In this document: in pieces, positions 51,028 to 59,236 of the stretch
How the letters are laid out: each line of letters starts with the position of its first letter
How positions within the stretch are numbered: the stretch's first letter is position 1
Translations under genes and position numbers: made by a program
NCBI RefSeq assembly: GCF_002262885.1
Contig: NZ_NKYF01000035.1
Coordinates: 32,103 to 96,102 of the forward strand
DNA length: 64,000 bases
Source: Pseudonocardia sp. MH-G8
GTDB taxonomy: Bacteria; Actinomycetota; Actinomycetes; Mycobacteriales; Pseudonocardiaceae
Direction: 5' to 3'
Notes under the pieces: model-generated
Seen by the model: only the letters and a program-made list of their open reading frames with translations
The model's database searches: none
What the model was told of the DNA's origin: nothing

Positions 51028-52433
51028 CGCGGCACCGGTCCCGGCGCCTGCAGCAGCCGCTCGGCCACGCTCTCCAGCCCCATCGCCCGCGACGCCTTCA
51101 CCAGCACGACATCGCCCGGGCGGAGCTCGGCCGAGAGCAGCTCCAGCGCCGTGTCCCCGTCCACCGCCTTCTGCGCGCCGGGGTAGCCCGCGCGGCCGAC
51201 GTCGACCAGCCGGTCGATGCCGAGCTCGCGGGCCGCGGCGGCGACCTCCGCGTGCACCGCGGCGGCGTCCTCGCCGAGTTCGGCCATCCGGCCGAGCACC
51301 GCCCAGGTGCGCCGCGTGCCCGACCCGAGTGCGGCGAGGGCGGCCAGCGCCGCGCGCATCGACTCCGGATTGGAGTTGTACGCGTCGTTGACGACCGTGA
51401 CGCCGTCCTCGCGCTCCGTGACCTCCATCCGCCACCGGGAGGCCGGCTCCGCCGCGCCGAGCGCCGCGGCGACCCCTGCGGGCGTGCCGCCGAGCTCCAG
51501 CGCCACCGCGGCCGCGCCGAGCGCGTTGCTCACGTGGTGCTCACCGACGACCCGGAGCGCGACGGGCGCGCGGCCGGCCGCCGTCACGAGCGTGAAGCGG
51601 GCGCGCCCGCCGTCCAGGGCCACGTCCTCGGCGCGGACGTCGGCGTCACCGCGCCCGAACGTCACGACCCGGGCCGACGTGCGTGCGGCCATCGCGGCGA
51701 CGAGCGGGTCGTCGGCGTTGAGCACCACGATCCCGTCCGGCGCCACGGCCTCGACCAGCTCGCCCTTGGCCGCTGCGGTGCCCGCGACCGAGCCGAACTC
51801 GCCGACGTGCGCGCGCCCGACGTTGAGCACCAGCCCGATCCGCGGCGGCACGGCGGCGGCGAGCCGCGCGATGTGCCCGGGCCCGCGCGCGGAGAACTCG
51901 AGCACGAGGTGGCGGGTGCCGGCGTCAGCGCGAAGGGCCGTCCAGGGCAGGCCGAGCTCGTTGTTGAACGAGCCGGGCGGGGCCACCGTGGCGCCCAGCG
52001 GGGCGAGCACGGCGGCGAGCAGGTCCTTGGTGGAGGTCTTGCCCGAACTGCCGGTGAGCCCCACCACCGTGGTGTCCGGCAACGCCCGCACCACGTGCCC
52101 GGCGAGCGCCGCGAGCGCGGCGAGGACCGCGGCACCGGACCCGTCGCGGTCGGTGGCGTCGAGGTAGGTGCCGGCCTGGCGGGCGACCGGGGCAGCGATC
52201 ACGGCCGGCGCGTCGACCTCGCGACCCGCCAGCACACCGGTGGCCCCGGCCGTCCTCGCCGCGGGCACGAACTCGTGCCCGTCGACGCGCTCGCCGGGCA
52301 GCGCGACGAACAGCCCGCCCGGCACGATCGCGCGCGAGTCGAACTCGACGGCGCTGACGCGCTCCTCCCCGGTGGCGCGGTGCAACCGGCCACCGGTGAC
52401 GGCGGCGACGTCGGCCAACCGCATCTCGATCAT
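51024..52433 (-). CDS. murF: UDP-MurNAc-tripeptide:D-Ala-D-Ala ligase
   Basis: MurF (469 aa) adds D-Ala-D-Ala. The ATP loop is VGLTGSSGKTSTKDLLAAVL, followed by LVLEFSARGPGHIARLAAAV and VLNVGRAHVGEFGSVAGTAA. The C-terminal domain has VVNDAYNSNPESMRAALAAL. The ATG at 52,433 has AGGACGAG upstream; a second ATG three codons later is also possible. The frame continues upstream without a stop but shows no family similarity there. Between murF and murE are 141 bp without visible signals. Confidence 0.95.
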   Translation of the reverse strand: MIEMRLADVAAVTGGRLHRATGEERVSAVEFDSRAIVPGGLFVALPGERVDGHEFVPAARTAGATGVLAGREVDAPAVIAAPVARQAGTYLDATDRDGSGAAVLAALAALAGHVVRALPDTTVVGLTGSSGKTSTKDLLAAVLAPLGATVAPPGSFNNELGLPWTALRADAGTRHLVLEFSARGPGHIARLAAAVPPRIGLVLNVGRAHVGEFGSVAGTAAAKGELVEAVAPDGIVVLNADDPLVAAMAARTSARVVTFGRGDADVRAEDVALDGGRARFTLVTAAGRAPVALRVVGEHHVSNALGAAAVALELGGTPAGVAAALGAAEPASRWRMEVTEREDGVTVVNDAYNSNPESMRAALAALAALGSGTRRTWAVLGRMAELGEDAAAVHAEVAAAARELGIDRLVDVGRAGYPGAQKAVDGDTALELLSAELRPGDVVLVKASRAMGLESVAERLLQAPGPVPR

Positions 52434-52574
52434 GCTCTCGTCCTGCTCATCGCTCGCCCTCGCTGCGCTCGGGCGGCCCATCGGGAACTGACGCAGCGCG
52501 GGCGCTGTGACATTGATTCGCTCGCAAGCTCGCTCATGGGAGACATATCCGATCATCCGTGGGCGCCGGGCCCG

Positions 52575-54185
52575 CTACCGCGTGCCGTGCTGGGCCGCGA
52601 CCAGCGCGGCGGCCAGTTCGGCGGCGTCGTCGAAGGGGTGCTTCACGCCCTGGATCTCCTGGCCCGCCTCGTGTCCCTTGCCGGCGACGACGACCGCGTC
52701 CCCGGGCTTCGCGAAGGCCACCGCGGCCGCGATCGCGGCCCGCCGGTCGCCGATCTCCATGAGGTCCCCCGCGGCCGGCTCGGCCTCGGCGCCCGCGAGC
52801 ATCGCGGCGCGGATGGCGGCCGGGTCCTCGCTGCGCGGGTTGTCGTCGGTGACGATCAGCAGCTCGGCACGCGCCGCGGCGGCTGCGCCCATCAGCGGGC
52901 GCTTGCCGCGGTCGCGGTCACCGCCACAGCCGAGCACGACGACCAGCCGTCCGGGCACCTGCGGGCGCAGCGCGTCGAGCAGCGCCGCGACGGCGGCGGG
53001 TTTGTGGGCGTAGTCGACCACCGCGAGGAACGGCTGCCCCTGTTCGATCCGCTGCATCCGCCCGGGCACGGCGAGCGCGGCGAATCCGCCCGCGGCGACG
53101 GCGGCAGGCACGCCCGCCGCGTCCAGGCAGGCGAGGCCCACCAGCGCGTTGGCGATGTTGAACGCGCCGGGCAGCTGCAGCCGCACGGGCAGCTGCGCAC
53201 CGTCCGGTGCGACGGCCGTGAAGGTCTGGGTGCCGTCGGCGCCGGTGCGCGCGTCCACCGCGCGCCAGGCGGCCGGGCCGGTGGTCGACACCGTCACCGC
53301 ACCCGGCGTGCGGGCCGCGAGCCGCCGGCCCCACTCGTCGTCGACGCACACCACCGCGTGCTCGGCCCGGCCGTCGAAGAGCGCGGCCTTGGCCTCGAAG
53401 TAGTCCTCCATGTCGCGGTGGAAGTCCAGGTGGTCCTGCGACAGGTTGGTGAACGCGGCCACGGCGAACCGGGTGCCGCCGACGCGGCCCATGGCGAGCG
53501 CGTGGCTGGACACCTCCATCGCGACGTCGGTGACGCCGTCCTCCAGCATCGCGGCGAACAGCGCCTGCAGGTCCGGGGCCTCGGGCGTGGTGAACGCGCT
53601 GGGCAGGGCACGCCCGGCCACGCGCGTGCCGACCGTGCCGACCAGGCCCGCGGTGCGGCCCGCGGCGACGAGCCCGGCCTCCACCAGGTGGGCGGTGGTC
53701 GTCTTGCCGCTGGTGCCGGTGATGCCCAGGACGGACAGCCGCGCCGTCGGATCGCCGTGGACGAGCGCGGCGGCGGCCCCCAGCACCTCCCGGGGGCGCG
53801 GGTGCACGAGCAGCGGGGCGTCGGCGAGCGCGGGACGCCGGGCCCCGGCGGGGTCGGTGAGCACGGCGGCGGCGCCCGCGGCGAGCGCACCTGCGGCGTA
53901 GTCGGCGCCGTGGGCGCGTGCCCCGGGCAGGGCCGCGAACAGGTCACCGGGCCGGACGTCGGAGCCACGCTGGGTGATGCCGGTGACCGTGGCGGCCCGC
54001 GTCGCGGAGACGCCGATCGCGGCGCCGACGGCACTCAGCTCGACCGGCCGCACCGACCGGGGACGCGGCGACGCGGCGGTCGGCACGGGAGGAGCGGAGC
54101 TGGCGGTCGACACGTCGCGGAAGGCTACCGGCGGGCCCGCGCCCACCCCTGCGCGCACCGCCCGCACGTCACTCCTCCGCGTCAT
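52575..54185 (-). CDS. murE: UDP-MurNAc-tripeptide synthetase (DAP-adding)
   Basis: MurE (536 aa). The ATP loop is LGITGTSGKTTTAHLVEAGL, followed by VAMEVSSHALAMGRVGG and TNLSQDHLDFHRDMEDYFEA. The C-terminal DDNPRSEDPAAI carries the DNPR motif that marks meso-diaminopimelate-adding enzymes, fitting an actinobacterium with DAP peptidoglycan. The ATG at 54,185 was chosen for its strong GGGGAGG site 2 bp upstream of GCG-ATG spacing. It adds about 50 unconserved residues before the Mur domain; a GTG at 54,113 has no ribosome site. Confidence 0.94.
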   Translation of the reverse strand: MTRRSDVRAVRAGVGAGPPVAFRDVSTASSAPPVPTAASPRPRSVRPVELSAVGAAIGVSATRAATVTGITQRGSDVRPGDLFAALPGARAHGADYAAGALAAGAAAVLTDPAGARRPALADAPLLVHPRPREVLGAAAALVHGDPTARLSVLGITGTSGKTTTAHLVEAGLVAAGRTAGLVGTVGTRVAGRALPSAFTTPEAPDLQALFAAMLEDGVTDVAMEVSSHALAMGRVGGTRFAVAAFTNLSQDHLDFHRDMEDYFEAKAALFDGRAEHAVVCVDDEWGRRLAARTPGAVTVSTTGPAAWRAVDARTGADGTQTFTAVAPDGAQLPVRLQLPGAFNIANALVGLACLDAAGVPAAVAAGGFAALAVPGRMQRIEQGQPFLAVVDYAHKPAAVAALLDALRPQVPGRLVVVLGCGGDRDRGKRPLMGAAAAARAELLIVTDDNPRSEDPAAIRAAMLAGAEAEPAAGDLMEIGDRRAAIAAAVAFAKPGDAVVVAGKGHEAGQEIQGVKHPFDDAAELAAALVAAQHGTR

Positions 54186-54361
54186 CGCCTCCCCGGACCA
54201 GCACGGACCGTCGCAGGCGGTCAACACGAGCCGGCCCGCGCCTCCTCGCTCGGGACGGCGCCACCGCGCCGTCCGGCGGGCCGGACCACGTGATCGACCG
54301 GCGCGGGAGGCGAGCCGCGCGCCCGGCTCGCCGCGCCCGGGGCAGCCGGAACCGGCCACGG

Positions 54362-56206
54362 TCAGGGCAGCTGCAGGGTCTGGACGGGCGGGGGCTCGTC
54401 ACTCACCGGCAGCCGCTCGCGCTGGGCGAGGTAGGTGGCGATGTCGTGGAACAACGGCGCCGCACTGGTGCCGGGGTCCGGCGCGTCCAGCATGATCGCG
54501 ATGACGTAGCGCGGATCGTCGGCCGGCAGCATCCCGGCGAAGTTGATCCAGTGCAGCGACGACGAGTAGCAGCCGCACGCCGGGTTGACCTGCTGCGCCG
54601 TGCCGGTCTTTCCGCCGACCGCGTAGCCGGGAACCGCGGCCTGGTGGCCGGTGCCACGCTGGCCGCCGCGGCCGTCCTGCGTGACGGCCGCGAGCATCGT
54701 CCGCAGCTGCTGCGCGGTCTCCGGTGAGATCACCCGCACCGGCTCCGGCGGGGGCGGCGCGACCTGCACGCCGTCCGGGCCCGTGGTGCCCGCGACGATC
54801 CGCGGCGGCACGCGCACACCGTCGTTGGCGACCGTCTGCAGCATCGCCGCCATCTGCAGGGTCGTCACCGTGAGGCCCTGGCCGATCGGCAGGTTGCCGA
54901 ACGTCGAACCCGACCACGACTCCCGTGGGGGCACCAGGCCGGGCTCCTCGCCGGGCAGGCCCACGCCCGTCCGCTCGCCCAGCCCGAAGCGGGAGAGCAT
55001 GTCCGCGAAGCGCTCCTCCCCCACCTTCTGCGCGGTCATGATCGTGCCGACGTTGGACGACTTCGCCAGCACACCGGTGAGCGTGTAGCGCTCCGTGCCG
55101 TGGTCCCAGGAGTCGCCGATCGTGCGGTCGGCGACCCGGATGCTGCCGGGCACCGTGAGGACGTCGTCCGGCGCGGCGACGCCGTGCTCCAGGGCAGCGG
55201 CCATGGTGATGACCTTGAGGACGGATCCGGGTTCGAACGTGCTCTGCACGGCGGTGTTGCCCAGCTGCTCCGGGGTGGCGGTGGACAGGTCGCGCGGGTC
55301 GAACGTCTGCCCGTTCGCCATGGCGAGGACCTCGGCCGTCCGCGCGTCCAGCACCACCGCGGACGACGTCACGTCCGCCCCGGTGCTCGCCACGTAGTCG
55401 GTCAACGCCTGCTGCACGGTGAACTGCAGGTCCGAGTCCAGGGTGAGCTGCATGTCCGAGCCCTGCACGGCCGCCCGCTCGAACCGGGTGCTGCCGGGGA
55501 TGACCGCGTTGCTGTCCTCGGCCGTGTCGACGACGCGCAGCCCCTCGAACCCGGACAGCAGGTTGTCCTGCGAGCTCTCCAGCCCCACCCGTCCGGTCAG
55601 CTTCCGCTCGTCGGCGTTCCAGGTGGACGATCCGACGACGTTCGCGGCGAGCTTGCCCGCCGGGTACTGCCGGTCCTCGCGGCGCTCCTGCGCGATCTCC
55701 GGGAACCGCTCGCCGAGGTCGCGGGCGATCTCCGGGGCGACGAGCCGCGCGAGCACCACGTAGCCGCGGTCGCTGGACAACTGCTCGAGCAACGCGTTCG
55801 GGTCCTGCCCGGTGGCCTGCCCGACCGCGGCGGCCATCTCCGCCACGTACCGCGGCGCCTCGGGTCCCCTGGTCTGCGCGATCAGCCGCGGGTTGGTGAC
55901 GAGGGCGCGCGCGTCCACGCTGAACGCGAGCGGGGCGCCGTCCCGGTCCCTGATCGCGCCCCGCTCGGCGGGCAGCCGGATGTTCGTCGTGGACTGCCGC
56001 GCGGAGGCGGCCGTGAGCTCCCCCGCCTGCACGGTCTGGACGGCCACGAGCTTCAGCGTCGCGATCGCCAGCACGACCACGAGCAGGACCCGGCCGACCT
56101 TCAACCGTCGCCTGCCGAGCGCGATCCCGGCCTCGGGGGTGCGTGGGGGCGCCGGTCGGCGGGCCGCCGCGCCTGCGGCCCGGGGCCGGGGCGGGGCGGT
56201 CGTCAT
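54362..56206 (-). CDS. ftsI: Septal transpeptidase FtsI (PBP3/PbpB)
   Basis: A 614-aa class B penicillin-binding protein. One membrane segment at about 36-58. The non-penicillin-binding module includes LPAERGAIRDRDGAPLAFSV. The catalytic motifs are Ser328 in FEPGSVLKV (S-x-x-K to Lys331), SSN at 383-385 (AKSSNVG) and KTG at 533-535 (GGKTGTAQQV). A cysteine pair (PACGCYSSS) follows KTG as in mycobacterial PbpB. No PASTA domains. The ATG overlaps the ftsL-like stop by 1 bp (TGATG). It cross-links septal peptidoglycan with FtsW. Confidence 0.96.
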   Translation of the reverse strand: MTTAPPRPRAAGAAARRPAPPRTPEAGIALGRRRLKVGRVLLVVVLAIATLKLVAVQTVQAGELTAASARQSTTNIRLPAERGAIRDRDGAPLAFSVDARALVTNPRLIAQTRGPEAPRYVAEMAAAVGQATGQDPNALLEQLSSDRGYVVLARLVAPEIARDLGERFPEIAQERREDRQYPAGKLAANVVGSSTWNADERKLTGRVGLESSQDNLLSGFEGLRVVDTAEDSNAVIPGSTRFERAAVQGSDMQLTLDSDLQFTVQQALTDYVASTGADVTSSAVVLDARTAEVLAMANGQTFDPRDLSTATPEQLGNTAVQSTFEPGSVLKVITMAAALEHGVAAPDDVLTVPGSIRVADRTIGDSWDHGTERYTLTGVLAKSSNVGTIMTAQKVGEERFADMLSRFGLGERTGVGLPGEEPGLVPPRESWSGSTFGNLPIGQGLTVTTLQMAAMLQTVANDGVRVPPRIVAGTTGPDGVQVAPPPPEPVRVISPETAQQLRTMLAAVTQDGRGGQRGTGHQAAVPGYAVGGKTGTAQQVNPACGCYSSSLHWINFAGMLPADDPRYVIAIMLDAPDPGTSAAPLFHDIATYLAQRERLPVSDEPPPVQTLQLP

Positions 56207-57003
56207 CAGCCGGCGTCCGTCCCGCCGCCGTCGGCCGAGGCGGCGCCGGTGTCCCCGGCGCCGGTGTCCCCGGCGTCCGTGTCCCCTGCGTCGGTGTCCG
56301 GCCCTGTCGCCTCGGCGTCCGCACCCTGCGCAGCCGCACCGGAGGCGCCCGCCGCGAGCGGATCCGTCCCGGAGGTCGCGTCCGGCGCTGCATCCTCCGG
56401 CGCTGCACCCTCCGGCGCTGCGCCATCATTGCCCTCGGCCGGCGGTTGGGCACCCGGTACCGCCGGCACGACCGGCGGGGGCGGGGCGACCGCGGCCCGC
56501 GGCTCCCCGACGACCTCCACCTCGCCGCCGGGTGCGACCACGAGCCGGGCCGGGTCCTGCACGGGCGTCATGCCGAGCTCCGCGGCCCGGCGGGCCAGCT
56601 CGGGCGCCGACTCCAGCACCGCCACCTCGCGGTGCAGCCGCTCGGCCTGCTCGGACAGCGCCCGCGCCTCGGCCGTGGCGTCCTCGAGCCGGTAGGAGTC
56701 GGCCGCTGCCGCGGTCGACAGCCACAGGGTCGCCACCAGCCCGACGGCCAGCAGCACCATGATCAGCAGCACGTACTGCGGCCGCCCGGACGGCGCCGCG
56801 GTCCGCGCGGTCCGACCGCCGACGATGCGGCGCAGCCGATCGTCGCGACGCGCGTAGGCCTTCTGCTGCGCGGACCGGCGGCCGCCCGCGGGTTCGGCGG
56901 TCGGCGTGGGCCGCAGGTCGGTCGACGTGCCCCGCTGGGCGGGGATCGTGGTGGAGCGGGACCGGGTGGTGGTCCGCGACCGCTCCGTCACCGGCGCGCT
57001 CAC
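56206..57003 (-). CDS. FtsL-like division protein with extended tail
   Basis: A 265-aa bitopic protein at the ftsL position. About 1-75 is a basic Arg/Thr-rich cytosolic tail. About 85-108 is a membrane segment (YVLLIMVLLAVGLVATLWL) followed by a leucine-zipper-like helix (YRLEDATAEARALSEQAERL, then LHREVAVLESAPELARRAAE). The last 100 residues are Pro, Ala, Gly, Asp rich with GDT-type repeats and look disordered. Sequence similarity to E. coli FtsL is weak, so the call is from topology and position. GTG overlaps the small upstream ORF by 4 bp. Confidence 0.8.
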   Translation of the reverse strand: MSAPVTERSRTTTRSRSTTIPAQRGTSTDLRPTPTAEPAGGRRSAQQKAYARRDDRLRRIVGGRTARTAAPSGRPQYVLLIMVLLAVGLVATLWLSTAAAADSYRLEDATAEARALSEQAERLHREVAVLESAPELARRAAELGMTPVQDPARLVVAPGGEVEVVGEPRAAVAPPPPVVPAVPGAQPPAEGNDGAAPEGAAPEDAAPDATSGTDPLAAGASGAAAQGADAEATGPDTDAGDTDAGDTGAGDTGAASADGGGTDAG

Positions 57004-57134
57004 GAGAGTCCCCCGTTCCGCGGCGTCCCGACCAGCGGTGTCCCGGCCAGCGGTGTCCCAGCCAGTGGCGTCTCGACCAGCATGCGCTCCTCCTGACGAT
57101 CGGCGTGTCCCGCACGGATCCGTTCCAGCACCAT
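57000..57134 (-). CDS. 44-codon ORF coupled between rsmH and ftsL-like gene
   Basis: A small ORF of 44 aa. It begins with ATG at 57,134 sharing one base with the rsmH stop (TGATG), or with GTG one codon earlier (GTGA overlap). Its stop overlaps the ftsL-like GTG by 4 bp. The first half is charged (MVLERIRAGHADRQEERM) and the second half has a triplicated unit TPLAGTPLAGTPLVGTP. No known family is recognised. The tight coupling on both sides makes real translation plausible, whether or not the peptide itself has a function. Confidence 0.55.
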   Translation of the reverse strand: MVLERIRAGHADRQEERMLVETPLAGTPLAGTPLVGTPRNGGLS

Positions 57135-58117
57135 CACGCCGCCACCTCCCGGATGCGTTCCGCGGCACGCAGGCGGACCGGTGCCGCCCGCGGGTTGTCG
57201 CTGATCTCCTCCTCGGTCGCCTGCTCGGCCCCACGGGTGAGCAGGCGCATCTCCGCACCGTGTCCCGGTAGCTCCACGGGGAGGTCCACCGGTGACCGGG
57301 ACGACGCCCGCGCCGCCAGCTCCCGCTTCACGATCCGGTCCTCCAGCGACTGGTAGGCCAGCACGACGATCCGGCCCCCGACCACCAGCGCGTCGAGCGC
57401 GGCCGGCAGCGCGGTCCGCAACGCGGTCAGCTCCCCGTTGACCTCGATCCGCAGCGCCTGGAACGTCCGCTTCGCGGGATGGCCGCCGGTGCGCCGCGAC
57501 GCCGCCGGAACGGCCTCGTACAGCAGCTCCACGAGCTCGCTGCTGCGGCGCAGCGGCGCCTTCTCCCGCCTGCGTGCGACGGCGGAGGCGATCCGGCCGG
57601 CGAACCGCTCCTCGCCGTACTCGCGCAGCACCCGCGCCAGCTGCGGCACCGGGTAGGTGTTGAGGACGTCGGCGGCGGTGGGGCCCGTGGAGGGGTCCAT
57701 CCGCATGTCGAGGTCCGCGTCGCGGGAGTAGGAGAAGCCGCGCTCTTCGGCGTCCAGCTGCAGGGACGAGACGCCGAGGTCGAACAGCACACCGTCGACC
57801 CGGGAGAGCCCCAGTTCCCCCAGGACGTCGGCGATGCCGTCGTAGACGGCGTGCACGAGGTGGATGCGATCGGCGTGCGCGGCGAGACGCCGCCCGGCGA
57901 TCGCGAGCGCGTCCTGATCCCGGTCCAGTCCGACGAGGGTGAGCTGCGGGTGCGCCGCGAGCAGCGACGCGGCATGCCCGCCGAGGCCGAGCGTGGCGTC
58001 GACGAGCACCGCGGGACGGTCGGCGAGCGCGGGTTGCAACAGGTCGGCGACCCGGGACAGGGCCACGGGAACGTGCCTGGCCCCAGCTGGCCCGCTCTCG
58101 TGGTCGTGCTGCCCCAC
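57134..58117 (-). CDS. rsmH: 16S rRNA (cytosine1402-N4)-methyltransferase
   Basis: RsmH/MraW (327 aa) methylates C1402 of 16S rRNA. Motif I is LVDATLGLGGHAASLLAA, then LVGLDRDQDALAIAG. VDGVLFDLGVSSLQLDAEER and ADVLNTYPVPQLARVLREYG follow. RTFQALRIEVNGEL is the most conserved stretch. GTG at 58,117 follows GGGAGGTG. A longer frame to 58,456 would run through the structured leader. The gene is second in the dcw cluster and its stop meets the 44-codon ORF. Confidence 0.95.
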   Translation of the reverse strand: MGQHDHESGPAGARHVPVALSRVADLLQPALADRPAVLVDATLGLGGHAASLLAAHPQLTLVGLDRDQDALAIAGRRLAAHADRIHLVHAVYDGIADVLGELGLSRVDGVLFDLGVSSLQLDAEERGFSYSRDADLDMRMDPSTGPTAADVLNTYPVPQLARVLREYGEERFAGRIASAVARRREKAPLRRSSELVELLYEAVPAASRRTGGHPAKRTFQALRIEVNGELTALRTALPAALDALVVGGRIVVLAYQSLEDRIVKRELAARASSRSPVDLPVELPGHGAEMRLLTRGAEQATEEEISDNPRAAPVRLRAAERIREVAA

Positions 58118-58139
58118 CGCACACCTCCCTGCCCCGTGT

Positions 58140-58290
58140 CGCCGCGACCCCCGCAGGCCCGTGCTCCCAGCCGGGCCTGTGGCTTTCCCGCCCCGCCAGA
58201 TCCGTCGGCTGCAATCCCCCGGGTCGGCGATGCCTCCACCCGGCAGACCTGGCACCGGGGAAGGTGCGCCAGGGCTACCGGGTGGGGGCA
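58140..58290 (-). ncRNA. Structured leader upstream of rsmH, candidate mraW RNA motif
   Basis: The 212-bp gap between mraZ and rsmH has two strong hairpins. CAGGCCCG (58,154-58,161) pairs perfectly with CGGGCCTG (58,172-58,179). ACCCGG/CCTGGC (58,238-58,253) pairs with GCCAGG/CCGGGT (58,268-58,283) as a stacked stem. A structured RNA motif upstream of mraW is known in actinobacteria (the mraW motif), so this may be it; I could not run a covariance search. On the rsmH strand the spacer between the stems is GATTGCAGCCGACGGATCTG. Confidence 0.5.
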
Positions 58291-58329
58291 CCGCCGGGTC
58301 CATCGCCACCCGCGTTCTGCCTCCCTGCG

Positions 58330-58761
58330 TCAGATCAGTCCGGGGAGCACCTCCTCCTGCGCCTGCGCGTAGGTGTCCTCGTGCTGGTCCTGGTACCGCT
58401 GCCAGGCCTCGGCGTCCCAGATCTCGGCGCGGGTGAACGCGCCGATCACCACGCACTCCTTGGACAGCCCCGCGTAGCGGCGCAGCTCGGGAGTGATCGC
58501 GATGCGTCCCTGGGAGTCGGGGTTCTGCTCGTCGGTGCCGGAGAAGAGGTTGCGCTGGAAGACGCGTGCGGACTCGCTCGTCAGCGGCGCGGACGCCACC
58601 TTCTGCGCCAGCTCCGTGAAGGCGTCACGGGTGAACACGTACAGACAGTGGTCCTGCCCCTTCGTGATCATCAGCCCGCCTCGCAACTCGTCGCGGAATT
58701 TCGCGGGCAACGTGAGCCGCCCCTTGTCGTCCAGCTTCGGGGTGTAGGTGCCGAGGAACAC
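58330..58761 (-). CDS. mraZ: MraZ transcriptional regulator
   Basis: MraZ (143 aa) is an AbrB-like DNA-binding protein controlling its own dcw operon. Two SpoVT-AbrB repeats are visible: FLGTYTPKLDDKGRLTLPAK with DHCLYVFTRDAFTEL, and SGTDEQNPDSQGRIAITPEL with ECVVIGAFTRAEIWDAEAW. GTG at 58,761 (VFLGTYTPK) was chosen because it gives the mycobacterial length and has GGAGGTGGGG just upstream; GTG at 58,776 lies within or before that site. Four MraZ boxes lie immediately upstream, see 58,792-58,833. Confidence 0.95.
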   Translation of the reverse strand: MFLGTYTPKLDDKGRLTLPAKFRDELRGGLMITKGQDHCLYVFTRDAFTELAQKVASAPLTSESARVFQRNLFSGTDEQNPDSQGRIAITPELRRYAGLSKECVVIGAFTRAEIWDAEAWQRYQDQHEDTYAQAQEEVLPGLI

Positions 58762-58791
58762 CGGCCCCACCTCCACCTGCGGCCCGTTGTG

Positions 58792-58833
58792 CCCCAGCGA
58801 TCACCACATTACCCCACATCGCCCCACCGTCAA
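58792..58833 (-). promoter_or_regulatory. mraZ promoter with four MraZ boxes at 10-bp spacing
   Basis: On the minus strand TTGACG (58,833-58,828), a 16-bp spacer and TAATGT (58,811-58,806) make a good promoter. Three TGGGG boxes (58,826-58,822; 58,816-58,812; 58,796-58,792) and a degenerate TGGTG (58,806-58,802) sit exactly 10 bp apart across it. MraZ is known to bind direct TGGG-type repeats with 10-bp spacing upstream of its own gene, so autoregulation of the whole cluster is expected. Confidence 0.8.
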
Positions 58834-59155
58834 CACGGGATGTGCCCCCCGTTTCGGGAAAGATCGCGGAAAACCGCAGGTCAAACGCAGTGGGGGAAGG
58901 TGGGGGACCACTCGCTCGCGGGACGGCGGCGTCGCTACGCAGAGTGTTCTTCGCGGCGACGCTGCGTCCGGAATCGCCGCCCGGGGACCCGATCAGCGGC
59001 CTCTGAGCGGGACAACACGCCCGTCCCACACACCGGTGGGGCACAGTGGGGGATCCCCGCGGTACCCATCAGGGGAGTATCTGCGCAGGTGTTTGACACA
59101 CTGGTGCCTCGTCCCGCCCCGCCCGGGACGAGCAGGACGAGCGCGAGGAGGTCAC
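58834..59155. other. Divergent intergenic region, dcw / MoxR operon
   Basis: Between mraZ's promoter and the first ORF of the MoxR operon. On the plus strand a TTGACA at 59,093-59,098 is a possible -35 for the MoxR operon, but no convincing -10 follows at 16-18 bp. Nothing coding is seen in the remainder. The AT-richer stretch around 58,850-58,890 belongs to the upstream side of the mraZ promoter. Confidence 0.4.
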
Positions 59156-59236
59156 GTGGCCGAGCTTGCGGGGTCACCGATGGACACAGCCCCGTCGGGC
59201 ACGACGGCGATGAACGCCGGTGAGGAGCGGTCGTGA
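59156..59236 (+). CDS. 26-codon ORF coupled to moxR
   Basis: A GTG at 59,156 preceded by the strong site GAGGAGGTCAC starts a 26-residue frame (MAELAGSPMDTAPSG, then TTAMNAGEERS). Its TGA overlaps the MoxR GTG by 4 bp (GTGA). The ribosome site is better than MoxR's own, so ribosomes probably enter here. The peptide may be a leader or simply a coupling device; no family is recognised. Confidence 0.5.
   Translation: MAELAGSPMDTAPSGTTAMNAGEERS

Noticed and set aside
58118..58456. N-terminal extension of RsmH to 58,456
   Set aside because: The extension is Pro/Gly-rich, overlaps mraZ and runs through stable hairpins; GTG at 58,117 has a strong ribosome site and the normal length.
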